A stretch of 31,611 nt of DNA, taken from positions 1-31,611 of IMG/VR virus record IMGVR_UViG_3300025853_000383, one strand, 5' to 3'. The notes under the pieces were generated by a model, which was given only the letters and a program-made list of their open reading frames with translations, ran no database searches and was not told the DNA's origin. A program made the position numbers and the translations under genes. This stretch comes from a virus. Shown one piece after another: positions 1-6,765 of the stretch (within the stretch, counting starts at the first letter, position 1; each line of letters opens with the position of its first letter).

Positions 1-1
1 T

Positions 2-355
2 ATTTACCTGACCATAAATGGGGTTGGCGACAACCAAACATTAATGGGTCTTTGGACAGTTCCCGCAGGATATACAGCCTTTCTTACAAAGATGTCCTTG
101 TCCACAGGCACATCAACTCAGACACCTTCTATTCTGAATGCTAGTCTTGTTGCTAGACCCTATGGGGAAGTGTTTCAAATAAAAGAAAGATTTACTCTTA
201 CAGATGGCGCACACGAGCAATTTTATACTTTTCCATTAAGGTTCGCAGAAAAAACAGACTTAGAAATGAGGGCGTTTTCTTCCTCTGGATCTGTTAGCTT
301 TAATGTTTCGGCGTCAATGGAATTTGTTTACATTCAAAGTACGGGGCCACTCTAA
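2..355 (+). CDS. Virion structural protein, 5' end outside window
   Basis: The reading frame is open from the left edge, so the gene is truncated at its N-terminus; 117 residues are visible. An in-frame ATG at 44 exists but the protein sequence upstream of it (INGVGDNQTLMGLWTVPAG) reads as continuous coding sequence, so I do not take 44 as the start. The visible part is beta-rich, with alternating Thr, Ser and hydrophobic residues and no membrane segment. The pattern with a VPAGYTAFLTK core resembles small virion-surface or decoration proteins of marine phages, but I recognise no named domain. It ends in TAATG, overlapping the next gene by one base. Its neighbours are structural genes. The function is inferred from pattern and position only. 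Confidence 0.7.
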   Translation: MYLTINGVGDNQTLMGLWTVPAGYTAFLTKMSLSTGTSTQTPSILNASLVARPYGEVFQIKERFTLTDGAHEQFYTFPLRFAEKTDLEMRAFSSSGSVSFNVSASMEFVYIQSTGPL

Positions 356-600
356 TGCCTAAGATCGATAAGTCCAAGATGGCCTGCAACAAACCCAAGC
401 GCCAAGTTTCGGGCGGCAAGAAGTCCGTTGTAAAAGCCTGTGCCAATGGCAAGGAGAAGATCGTTCGTTTTGGCGATGCCAATATGACGATCAAGAAATC
501 CAACCCAGAACGCCGGAAGTCATTCCGTGCGCGTCATGGTTGTGACAAGGGCAAGTTGGATAAACTATCGGCCAAGTATTGGTCGTGCAAGATGTGGTGA
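355..600 (+). CDS. Small basic phage protein with KSFRARH-C-KLSAKYWSCK motif
   Basis: This 81-residue protein is very rich in Lys and Arg. Its C-terminal half carries the motif KSFRARHGCDKGKLDKLSAK followed by YWSCKMW, a signature I have seen repeatedly in small proteins of marine phage genomes, where the function is unknown. Four Cys residues (in MACNK, VKACANG, RHGCDKG and YWSCKMW) could form disulfides or bind a metal, but there is no standard CxxC pair. The start at 355 overlaps the stop of the preceding gene (TAATG); an internal ATG at 379 (MACNKPKR) is a possible alternative. It is the first of three tiny basic proteins lying just upstream of the head-tail connector genes. DNA binding or a virion role is plausible but only inferred. 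Confidence 0.8.
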   Translation: MPKIDKSKMACNKPKRQVSGGKKSVVKACANGKEKIVRFGDANMTIKKSNPERRKSFRARHGCDKGKLDKLSAKYWSCKMW

Positions 601-604
601 CGGA

Positions 605-844
605 ATGGATACTGTTGAGAAAGATGTACATGACATCGACAAACGCCTCGTAAGGATTGAGGCCGTACTGGATCGTCTTGAAAACAATCATCTTTCTCAT
701 ATGGAGAAGGACATGCTGAGACTGGCCAACGCTATCGAGAAGTTGGACAATCGAGTGTATCATGGCACGATGGCCTTCTACGGGCAGATCGCGATTACGC
801 TTCTCGCGATCACGGCCTTCTTCGCAACCAAAGCTTTGTGGTGA
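605..844 (+). CDS. Coiled-coil plus C-terminal membrane-anchor protein (XhlA/holin-like)
   Basis: The 79-residue product begins MDTVEKDVHDIDKRLVRIEA. Residues 1-52 form a heptad-rich coiled coil, and a single hydrophobic segment (YGQIAITLLAITAFFATKAL) ends the protein. That layout matches small phage lysis-associated proteins of the XhlA (haemolysin) type, and a holin or holin-accessory role is the best inference. I chose the start at 605 because it gives this compact architecture and lies four bases after the preceding stop; the frame extends upstream only through sequence already used by the gene at 355. No recognisable endolysin lies next to it, which weakens the lysis assignment. A small membrane protein with another role is the main alternative. 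Confidence 0.7.
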   Translation: MDTVEKDVHDIDKRLVRIEAVLDRLENNHLSHMEKDMLRLANAIEKLDNRVYHGTMAFYGQIAITLLAITAFFATKALW

Positions 845-897
845 AGACAATGGCAATGATGCGTGGTAATATGGCTAAGCAAATAACGGAGGTTCCG

Positions 898-1035
898 ATG
901 GCTGGTTGCAAATCCAAAGGCATGAAGATGGGCGGCAAAGTTAAAGCTGGCTACAAAAAGGGCGGCAAGGTTAAGACGACGGATCAGTCGATGTGTAGCC
1001 CCCGCAAACAAATGGCTATGGGGAAGATGAAGTAA
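898..1035 (+). CDS. Tiny Lys/Gly/Met-rich basic protein
   Basis: This encodes 45 residues starting MAGCKSKGMKMGGKVKAGYK. GGK-type repeats (MGGKVK, KGGKVK) and about a quarter lysine make it strongly basic and probably disordered. A good Shine-Dalgarno (GGAGG at 888-892) sits five bases before the ATG at 898, which decides the start over upstream in-frame starts at 838 and later. The stop overlaps the next start by one base (TAATG). Short KKGGKV-type peptides are common next to the MAKKPGLYANIHAKRKR peptide in marine phage contigs. The function is unknown; nucleic-acid binding is a guess from charge alone. Confidence 0.7.
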   Translation: MAGCKSKGMKMGGKVKAGYKKGGKVKTTDQSMCSPRKQMAMGKMK

Positions 1036-1187
1036 TGGCCAAGAAGCCAGGACTTTACGCCAACATTCACGCCAAACGTAAGCGCATCGCCGCTGGTTCT
1101 GGTGAGAAAATGAGAAAGCCCGGTTCGAAAGGGGCGCCTACTGCTAAGGCGTTCAAGCAATCGGCCAAGACGGCTAAAAAGAAATGA
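1035..1187 (+). CDS. Tiny basic conserved phage protein (MAKKPGLYANIHAKRKR family)
   Basis: This 50-residue gene begins MAKKPGLYANIHAKRKR and continues GSGEKMRKPGSKGAPTAKAF. That sequence pattern is familiar to me from many uncultured marine phage genomes, where it is annotated as hypothetical. It is extremely basic with almost no acidic residues. The start overlaps the previous stop (TAATG at 1033-1037) and the stop overlaps the next start (ATGA at 1184-1187), so it is translationally coupled at both ends. Strong wording conservation in so short a protein suggests a specific partner, perhaps DNA, RNA or a virion component. No function is known to me. Confidence 0.8.
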   Translation: MAKKPGLYANIHAKRKRIAAGSGEKMRKPGSKGAPTAKAFKQSAKTAKKK

Positions 1188-1849
1188 CAACATCTGGTTC
1201 ACGAGACTTTAACCTCGACGTCGCGGAAGCGATTGAAGAGGCCTACGAGCGCATCGGTCAAGAGATGCGGACGGGCTACGACGCCAAGACGGCTCGTCGC
1301 TCGATGAACCTGATGTTTGCCGAATGGGCTAACCGTGGCTTGAACCTGTGGACCGTGGCCCAAGGTACGACGACCGTGACGCAAGGCACCGCGCAGTATA
1401 CTTTGGCAGAGGATGTCGTAGATATCCTGGACATGGTTCTGCGCCGCAGCGGGACTGACTACGAGATGGATCGGATCAGCCGATCGGATTATTTGAACTT
1501 TCCGAACAAGACCGACCAGGGTCGTCCCTCTCAGTTTTACTTTGATCGTCAGATTGCTCCTGTCATTAACCTGTGGCAGACGCCAGAAAACTCCACTGAC
1601 CAGCTGGTGTATTACTACGTACGCCGTATCGAGGATGTGGATACTCTGACGAACACCACTGGCATTCCCTTCCGTTTTTATCCCTGCATGGTTGCGGGCT
1701 TGGCGTATTACCTTGCGGTTAAGCGTGCGCCTGAACGTGTGCAGATGATGAAATCCATTTACGAGGAAGAGTTCCAACGCGCGGCGAATGAGGACGAGGC
1801 CAAGGTGCCGCTGACTCTGACGCCGAGCATTCGTTATCTGAGGGTCTGA
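1184..1849 (+). CDS. Head-tail connector / tail accessory protein (P22 gp4-like)
   Basis: The 221-residue protein opens with a helical segment (FNLDVAEAIEEAYERIGQEM) followed by ARRSMNLMFAEWANRGLNLW, then a beta-rich middle (about residues 60-150) and a helical end. This arrangement is typical of P22 gp4-like tail accessory or adaptor proteins, which dock under the portal and lengthen the head-tail channel. It is followed by a second adaptor-like gene at 2148, so one is probably the direct portal adaptor and the other a second connector ring. The start codon overlaps the upstream stop (ATGA) and the stop overlaps the next start (TGATG). The assignment rests on sequence pattern and location, not an alignment. 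Confidence 0.65.
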   Translation: MTTSGSRDFNLDVAEAIEEAYERIGQEMRTGYDAKTARRSMNLMFAEWANRGLNLWTVAQGTTTVTQGTAQYTLAEDVVDILDMVLRRSGTDYEMDRISRSDYLNFPNKTDQGRPSQFYFDRQIAPVINLWQTPENSTDQLVYYYVRRIEDVDTLTNTTGIPFRFYPCMVAGLAYYLAVKRAPERVQMMKSIYEEEFQRAANEDEAKVPLTLTPSIRYLRV

Positions 1850-2151
1850 TGGCATTCGCATCTGGCAAGAACGCATACGGCATTTCTGACCGGTCGGGTT
1901 TCCGTTACCGTCTTCGGGATATGAAGAAGGAGTGGACTGGCGCGCTTGTCGGTAGGGACGAGTATGAACCAAAACATCCTCAGTTATTTCCTCCTCGCCC
2001 AGGCCCTGACCCACAGGCTCTACGGGATCCTCGCCCGGACCAACCAGAGGCTCTACAGGTATATGTTGGTGTTCCGACAGTGGAGAATCCTCGCCTTGAG
2101 CGTCCTCGTATGTTAGGTAAGGTGGGACAAGTTACGGTGGTGACGACATGA
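1849..2151 (+). CDS. Small conserved virion-associated protein (AFASGKNAYGISDRSGFRYR family)
   Basis: This is a 100-residue protein. Its N-terminus, MAFASGKNAYGISDRSGFRY, is a very conserved start that I associate with proteins encoded beside connector genes in marine phages. The middle (residues 40-75) is Pro/Arg-rich and probably disordered. The last eleven residues are GKVGQVTVVTT, almost the same as the end of the protein encoded at 14150-14446 and as the repeat unit in the protein at 3554-4549. It lies between two adaptor-like genes with overlaps at both ends (TGATG before, ATGA after). A minor virion or assembly role is likely. No enzymatic motif is visible. Confidence 0.7.
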   Translation: MAFASGKNAYGISDRSGFRYRLRDMKKEWTGALVGRDEYEPKHPQLFPPRPGPDPQALRDPRPDQPEALQVYVGVPTVENPRLERPRMLGKVGQVTVVTT

Positions 2152-2798
2152 CACTTACATATGGCGAGTTGAAACAAGCTGTTAAGGATTACACGGAAAA
2201 CGAAGAGACCACCTTCGTTAACAACATTCCGTTGTTTATTCGGCAGGCTGAAGAGCGAATCCTAAAGCAGGTTCAACTAAGCTTGTTCCGTAAAAACGCA
2301 ACAGCGTTTTCGGACGATGGGAATCCGTACCTAGCTGTTCCGTCTGACTTCTTGGCGCCTGACTCGTTAAGCTATCGAGGCGACGACGGAGACCGTCACT
2401 TCCTTGAGTTTAAGGATGTATCATTCGTCCAGCAGTACAATCCGGACACCACCACAAAGGGTGCCCCCTTGTATTACTCGCAGTTCGACGTGGACTATTT
2501 TTTGCTTGGTCCAACACCGGATGCGATCTATACGATGGAGCTTCACTACCTCTACCGTCCGCAAAGCATTACAGAACTATCGGACTCTGGTACGACCTGG
2601 CTTAGCACAAACGCTGAAATGGCTTTGCTTTACGGGAGCTTGATTGAAGCGTACATCTTTATGAAGGGCGAAACTGATGTCATGCAGATGTATGCTCAAC
2701 GCCTTCAGGAGTCTATCGTTGGGATCAAAGCTCTTGGCGAAGCTAAGGAAACAACTGACCAGTATCGTACTGGCTTAGTCATAAGGCCCAAAAGCTAA
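2148..2798 (+). CDS. Phage adaptor protein (SU10 adaptor-like)
   Basis: The 216-residue protein starts MTLTYGELKQAVKDYTENEE, with the helical repeat FIRQAEERILKQVQL, a beta domain with LAVPSDFLAPDSLSY, and a C-terminal helical region (AEMALLYGSLIEAYIFMKGE). This is the layout of the SU10-type head-to-tail adaptor family found in short-tailed phages, where twelve copies sit beneath the portal. It starts within the ATGA overlap with the preceding gene, and its stop overlaps the next ATG (TAATG). With the gp4-like gene upstream and the gp10-like hub at 12246, it supports a short-tail morphology. Recognition is by family pattern. Confidence 0.7.
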   Translation: MTLTYGELKQAVKDYTENEETTFVNNIPLFIRQAEERILKQVQLSLFRKNATAFSDDGNPYLAVPSDFLAPDSLSYRGDDGDRHFLEFKDVSFVQQYNPDTTTKGAPLYYSQFDVDYFLLGPTPDAIYTMELHYLYRPQSITELSDSGTTWLSTNAEMALLYGSLIEAYIFMKGETDVMQMYAQRLQESIVGIKALGEAKETTDQYRTGLVIRPKS

Positions 2799-3094
2799 TG
2801 TTTGAGTTTAAGCTGGATGTTCCCAAAGATCAGCCGATTGTGAGTGTGAGGACCACGGAGAACCGTGGCTTTACTCCAGACGAGTTGGCGGATCAGTGCG
2901 CGCAGAAAATTATTTCGGTCTCCGACAAAGCCCATCCGGGGATTAGAGACCAAGCTCGTGCTTTCCAAAAGCACATCGAAAAGCTGGTTGCATACTATTT
3001 GCGACAAGCTATTCGCAGCGACCGCACAACAGTGTATAATGCTCTGAATGATGCGGGTCACCCCGAACTGGCTGAACTCATAAGGAGACTGTAA
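2798..3094 (+). CDS. Small conserved helical phage protein
   Basis: This 98-residue protein has a short beta start (FKLDVPKDQPIVSVRTTENR) and then a mostly helical body containing CAQKIISVSDKAHPGIRDQA. The sequence has the look of a conserved small protein carried in the connector region of marine phages, with no known function. It begins inside the stop of the adaptor gene (TAATG), so translational coupling is likely; no strong Shine-Dalgarno is present. A single base separates its stop from the next gene. A minor structural or assembly factor is the simplest inference from location. Confidence 0.7.
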   Translation: MFEFKLDVPKDQPIVSVRTTENRGFTPDELADQCAQKIISVSDKAHPGIRDQARAFQKHIEKLVAYYLRQAIRSDRTTVYNALNDAGHPELAELIRRL

Positions 3095-3095
3095 G

Positions 3096-3533
3096 ATGGC
3101 GTTCACTGGCAACTTTATGTGCACGAGCTTCAAATCGGAGCTGATGACGGGCACACACAACTTCACCAATACCACTGGTGACACATTCAAGCTGGCGTTG
3201 TATGACAACAACGCTTCGTTCACTGCTGCAACTACGGCATACACCGCCTCAAACGAGGTTGGTGACTCCGGTTCGTATTCTGCAGGTGGTGGAGCATTGA
3301 CCAATGTTACACCCACCACGTCGGGCACTACGGCGTTTACCGATTTTGACGACATCACGTTCACTTCGGCAACGATCACTGCTCGTGGCGCGTTGATCTA
3401 CAACGACACGGCAGCAGGCGACCCGTCTGTAGTTGTTCTAGACTTTGGCGCAGACAAAACCTCGACCGCTGGTGACTTCCAGATTGTTTTCCCGACTGCG
3501 GATGCTTCTAACGCTATTATCCGCATCGCCTAA
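3096..3533 (+). CDS. Virion structural protein, beta-rich
   Basis: The product has 145 residues, begins MAFTGNFMCTSFKSELMTGT, and is almost entirely beta-prone, with motifs such as FKLALYDNNASF and ALIYNDTAAGDPSVVVLDFG. The LALYDNxAS and TARGALIYND elements are frequent in small virion proteins of marine phages; the exact position in the virion is unknown to me. There is a good ribosome binding site (AGGAGA) before the ATG. It opens the long fibre/decoration block. A surface, tail-shaft or decoration protein is equally possible. Confidence 0.65.
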   Translation: MAFTGNFMCTSFKSELMTGTHNFTNTTGDTFKLALYDNNASFTAATTAYTASNEVGDSGSYSAGGGALTNVTPTTSGTTAFTDFDDITFTSATITARGALIYNDTAAGDPSVVVLDFGADKTSTAGDFQIVFPTADASNAIIRIA

Positions 3534-3553
3534 TCTAGGCGGGGTGACCAGTC

Positions 3554-4549
3554 ATGGCGAGCATCACCGGCTGGAGCCGAGGCACATGGTCTGAGGGCCC
3601 GTGGAGTCAGCCCGCACCTGTAGTGGTGACCGGGCTGTCTGCCACTGGGAGCGTGGGAACTGTTTCTGTTTCCGCTGATGCAATAGCCTCAGTCACTGGT
3701 CTCGGCGCCACTGGTGCTGTTGATTCGACAACGGTTCAAATCAACGTCTCGCCTACGATTACTGGCAGTGCAGCCTCTGGGGTTGTCGGAACTGTTACGA
3801 CGTCAGGTACTGCTGATGTTCCGACCACAGGTGTGGAGGCCACAGGCAGTGTTGGTTCTGTTACCGCAACGGCAAGCGCAGAAGTATCTGTTACCGGACT
3901 AGCCTCCACGACGGCTGTTGGTGATGTTACATTCAGGGCCTTGGTTGCAGCTGTTGTTACAGGTGTTGAGTCTACGTCGGCCGTCGGTGACGTCACGATC
4001 GGAGAAGGTTCTGGCGTTAACGTAAACACTACTGGTGTTGGCGGCACCTCTGCTGTTGGGACTGCGGTTGCCACCGGTTCTACGTCTCCAGCGGCGACGG
4101 GCCTTGAAGCCACTGGCGGAGTTGGCACTATAACCGCTACTGGTATTGCTGTTGTCTCTCCGACAGGCGTATCAGCCACAGGTATATCTAACTCAATCCG
4201 CCAGGACGCATTGGTTTTCTTTGAGGGCTGGAGCCGCAGCACTTGGGGCTCTGGTGCATGGAGTCAGCCTGTAACGCTTCCGCTGGAAGGAACCGGGCAA
4301 GTTGGCTCCGTTACCACTCAGGTAAATCAGAGAATACCTGTCACTGGTTTTGAGCTGACAAGTAGTACTGGTTCTGTTACTGTCACCACAGGTACAGGGA
4401 TCGACGTGAACGTCACGGGCGTCTCTGCAGACGGGCTAATTGCTCCGTGGGGTGTTCTTGTTTGGGGGCGCATTGTTCCAAATCCAAGCACGAGTTGGAC
4501 AGCCATTGTGCCAAGCACCACAACAAGCTATACTGAAATCCAACCGTGA
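3554..4549 (+). CDS. 22-residue-repeat virion protein with two GWSRxTW modules
   Basis: This 331-residue protein is built of repeats. Residues 6-20 form a Trp-rich module (GWSRGTWSEGPWSQP) that recurs at 225-239. Residues 25-202 are eight tandem units, seven of 22 residues and one of 24, with consensus (V/T)TGxxATGxVGxVTxxxxxxV; a partial ninth follows, and about three more degenerate units lie after the second Trp module. The C-terminus (NPSTSWTAIVPSTTTSYTEI) resembles the end of virion proteins in marine phages. There are no Cys residues and few charges, as expected of a stacked beta fibre or stalk. It probably forms a tail spike stalk or capsid fibre. A ribosome site (GGGGTGA) precedes the ATG. 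Confidence 0.7.
   Translation: MASITGWSRGTWSEGPWSQPAPVVVTGLSATGSVGTVSVSADAIASVTGLGATGAVDSTTVQINVSPTITGSAASGVVGTVTTSGTADVPTTGVEATGSVGSVTATASAEVSVTGLASTTAVGDVTFRALVAAVVTGVESTSAVGDVTIGEGSGVNVNTTGVGGTSAVGTAVATGSTSPAATGLEATGGVGTITATGIAVVSPTGVSATGISNSIRQDALVFFEGWSRSTWGSGAWSQPVTLPLEGTGQVGSVTTQVNQRIPVTGFELTSSTGSVTVTTGTGIDVNVTGVSADGLIAPWGVLVWGRIVPNPSTSWTAIVPSTTTSYTEIQP
3626..4159 (+). repeat. Tandem array of eight ~22-codon repeats inside a virion gene
   Basis: Eight consecutive coding units, at residues 25-46, 47-68, 69-90, 91-112, 113-134, 135-158, 159-180 and 181-202 of the gene at 3554, each begin (V/I/T/A)TG and contain a GxVGxVT or AVGDVT core. The DNA is diverged between copies, so the array is old and maintained at protein level rather than a recent slippage product. 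Confidence 0.75.
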
Positions 4550-4569
4550 CGGGGGTCTAGAGGTAATTC

Positions 4570-5193
4570 ATGGCTAGTACATACACAGTCAACACGGGCA
4601 TCGAGCTTATCGCCAACGGTGAGCAGTCCGGTACGTGGGGCGATACCACGAACACAAACCTTGAAATCATTGACCGCCTCACCAACGGTGTAGGTGCGAT
4701 CACACTTTCTGGTACAACCCATACTCTGACGACGACAGACGGTACGTTGTCGGATGGTCATTATAAAGTTCTGGTTTTTGGTGGTTCTCCTTCCGGGACG
4801 AACACGGTCACCGTTAGCCCAAACGACCAGGACAAAGTCTACTACATTGTAAACAACTCGGGCGAGAGCGTTATTATCTCCCAGGGGTCAGGCACCACTG
4901 TAACTGTTGCTGACGGTGCGAAAGACATTGTTTACTGTGACGGCGGCGGCGCTGGTGCAAACGTAGTTAGTTTAGCGACGGACCTCACTGGTGTTCTTAC
5001 CACAAGCGACATTGGAACCACTGTTCTTGCTTATGATTCCAACTTGCAGACATTCGTCACAGCATTTACCCTTCCGGGATCGGATGGGTCTAGCGGTCAG
5101 GCACTGACCACCAATGGGTCCGGGACACTTTCGTTTGCGGACGCTGGTATCTCAACTGGCAAGGCAATTGCCATGGCAATCGTGTTTGGCTAA
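4570..5193 (+). CDS. Tail fibre-like protein with ISTGKAIAMAIVFG C-terminus
   Basis: The 207-residue protein begins MASTYTVNTGIELIANGEQS and continues GTWGDTTNTNLEIIDRLTNG, a start I associate with phage tail fibre or collar proteins in aquatic phages. The body is Gly/Thr/Ser-rich beta sequence, with a stretch (about residues 60-120) resembling the generic fibre shaft domain found in many marine phages. It ends ISTGKAIAMAIVFG, a hydrophobic tip also common in this group and possibly a trimerisation or attachment peptide. It lies between two other virion genes in the same direction. A short fibre or fibre adaptor role is inferred. Confidence 0.7.
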   Translation: MASTYTVNTGIELIANGEQSGTWGDTTNTNLEIIDRLTNGVGAITLSGTTHTLTTTDGTLSDGHYKVLVFGGSPSGTNTVTVSPNDQDKVYYIVNNSGESVIISQGSGTTVTVADGAKDIVYCDGGGAGANVVSLATDLTGVLTTSDIGTTVLAYDSNLQTFVTAFTLPGSDGSSGQALTTNGSGTLSFADAGISTGKAIAMAIVFG

Positions 5194-5205
5194 GGAGAAA
5201 AATAG

Positions 5206-5580
5206 ATGGCCGCACCAAATATTGTAAACGTAACAACAATCACGGGTAAATCCGCGACAGTTGCACTTTCCACCACCTCGCAGACCACTTTGGTCAGCAA
5301 CGCTGCGGCAAGCGGCAAGGTGTTCAAGATCAACATGATCCAAGTTGCAAACGTCGACGGCACAAATGCCGCTGACGTTACCGTAGACGTTCACAGTGCA
5401 GCAGCAGGTGGCGGCACAGCGTACTCGCTAGTCAGCACCATTTCTGTTCCTGCGGACGCGTCGCTTGTTGTCGTGGACAAGAGCACTGCTTTGTATCTTG
5501 AAGAGGACAAGTCGATCACTGCAACAGCAGGGACTGGCGGCGACCTAGAAGTAATTGTTTCCTATGAGGAAATCTCATAA
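5206..5580 (+). CDS. Small beta-rich virion protein (AAPNIVNVTTITGK family)
   Basis: This 124-residue protein starts MAAPNIVNVTTITGKSATVA and is beta-rich throughout, ending in VIVSYEEIS. The pattern of an Ala/Ser/Thr-rich N-terminus, a KVFKINMIQVANVDGTNAAD core and a ...LYLEEDKSITATAGTGGDLE region is one I recognise from many marine myo- and podophages as a virion-surface protein of unknown exact place. It has a strong AAGGAGA ribosome site before the ATG. It is broadly similar in style and size to the truncated protein at the left edge. A decoration or fibre-base role is likely. Confidence 0.7.
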   Translation: MAAPNIVNVTTITGKSATVALSTTSQTTLVSNAAASGKVFKINMIQVANVDGTNAADVTVDVHSAAAGGGTAYSLVSTISVPADASLVVVDKSTALYLEEDKSITATAGTGGDLEVIVSYEEIS

Positions 5581-5592
5581 GGAGAGCCTACT

Positions 5593-6765
5593 ATGGCGAA
5601 TCGTAAAGGCGGGTTCATCAACCAAGATGGCCTGAATGCTCCTGATGAACCGACTGGTGTAAGCGCATCGGCAGGTGACGAGGAAGCTACCGTAAGCTTC
5701 ACCGCGCCGTCTGATGTGGGTGGCTCTGCTGTCACGGGCTACGTTGCCACGTCCAATGACGGTATCGGCGCTACGGGATCGTCTTCGCCAATTACGGTCA
5801 CTGGCTTGACCAACGACACCGCCTACACTTTCCGTGTCTGGGCACTTAATGCGTTTGGGTGGTCTGCGCCGAGTGATGCGAGCGGGAGTGTTACGCCATC
5901 TATTCCAGACACAGGTGTTTTCTTTGGCGCAGGAGATCCAAACAGTAGTGTCATACAATATATCTCCATTTCATCAACAGGAAATGCGACTGACTGGGGC
6001 GACTTGTCCATAGCCCAAAAGCAACTGGGTGCGTTTGGCAACTCTATCAGAGCTTTAGCTTTTGGTGGAACAGGAACTACTTTCGGAAGCAATTTCATTG
6101 AATACATAACCTTTGCCACTACTGGTAACGCACAAGACTTTGGTGATTTACTTATAGCAAGTGGTGATTCTAGGAATATAGGAATGGCAGGAACCGCCAA
6201 TGATACTAGAGGCCTTTTTATGGGCGGGCAAAACAACAATCAAATATCTTATGTCACTATTGCTTCAACAGGTAACGCTGTTGACTTCGGTGATTTTGCC
6301 ACAACAAGTCGCTCAAATGGTGGAGCGGGATCAAACGGAACGAGAGCGGTTTTTGGTGGTGATGCCGCTGGTATTGAGTATGTCACTATAGCATCCACTG
6401 GAAACGCAACTAGCTTTGGCAACCTATCTGAAACTAGAAATCAAATGGAAGCTGGCTGTAGCACTACTAGAATTGTTTGGATGGGTGGCAGTGTTAGTCC
6501 ATACACGACGATTGATTATGTGACAACAGCAACCACAGGAAATGCAACTGACTTTGGCGATCTTTATACAGGGGCTTTTGAAAACGGTGCGTGTTCGAAT
6601 AAAACAAGGGCAGTTTGCGCTCATGGGTTTAACGGCTCTAGTTTTACCAACGTGATGAGTTACGTCACTATGGCAAGCACAGGAAATTCTACAGATTTTG
6701 GTGATTTACTAGCTGTAGGCTCACAAAGAGCTGGTGCTTCTGATTGCCACGGAGGACTTGCATAA
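5593..6765 (+). CDS. Fibre protein: FN3 domain plus six propeller-like repeats
   Basis: This 390-residue protein has an N-terminal fibronectin type III domain (about residues 16-103, with TYFR-like DTAYTFRVWALNAFGWSAPS) followed by six repeats of about 47 residues. Each repeat carries a Y(V/I)TIASTGNATDFGDL strand pair and an R(A/G)xFxGG turn. The repeat form resembles Kelch-type blades, so a six-bladed propeller is a reasonable inference. It ends with CHGGLA, like its neighbour at 6765. AAGGAGAG precedes the start codon. Composition drops from GC-rich in the FN3 part to AT-rich in the repeats. A receptor-binding or adhesion fibre is likely, the FN3 domain perhaps anchoring to a carbohydrate surface. 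Confidence 0.75.
   Translation: MANRKGGFINQDGLNAPDEPTGVSASAGDEEATVSFTAPSDVGGSAVTGYVATSNDGIGATGSSSPITVTGLTNDTAYTFRVWALNAFGWSAPSDASGSVTPSIPDTGVFFGAGDPNSSVIQYISISSTGNATDWGDLSIAQKQLGAFGNSIRALAFGGTGTTFGSNFIEYITFATTGNAQDFGDLLIASGDSRNIGMAGTANDTRGLFMGGQNNNQISYVTIASTGNAVDFGDFATTSRSNGGAGSNGTRAVFGGDAAGIEYVTIASTGNATSFGNLSETRNQMEAGCSTTRIVWMGGSVSPYTTIDYVTTATTGNATDFGDLYTGAFENGACSNKTRAVCAHGFNGSSFTNVMSYVTMASTGNSTDFGDLLAVGSQRAGASDCHGGLA
5959..6708 (+). repeat. Six ~47-residue propeller-like coding repeats (first fibre)
   Basis: Six copies of the signature YVTIASTGNATDFGDL occur at about 140-base intervals in the gene at 5593. Variants are ISISSTGNATDWGDL, ITFATTGNAQDFGDL, VTIASTGNAVDFGDF, VTIASTGNATSFGNL, VTTATTGNATDFGDL and VTMASTGNSTDFGDL. 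Confidence 0.8.
6250..6293 (+). repeat. Near-identical DNA segment shared with 7464-7507
   Basis: 44 bases match with a single difference (T at 6258, G at 7472), including a 35-base perfect run, between the paralogous fibre genes. It covers the YVTIASTGNAVDFGD signature of one repeat in each gene. Confidence 0.85.

Noticed and set aside
1199-2014. Long open frame on the - strand (271 codons) opposite the gp4-like gene
   Set aside because: It lies entirely opposite two well-supported + genes, has no ribosome site or coherent protein pattern, and is a shadow of GC-biased third positions.
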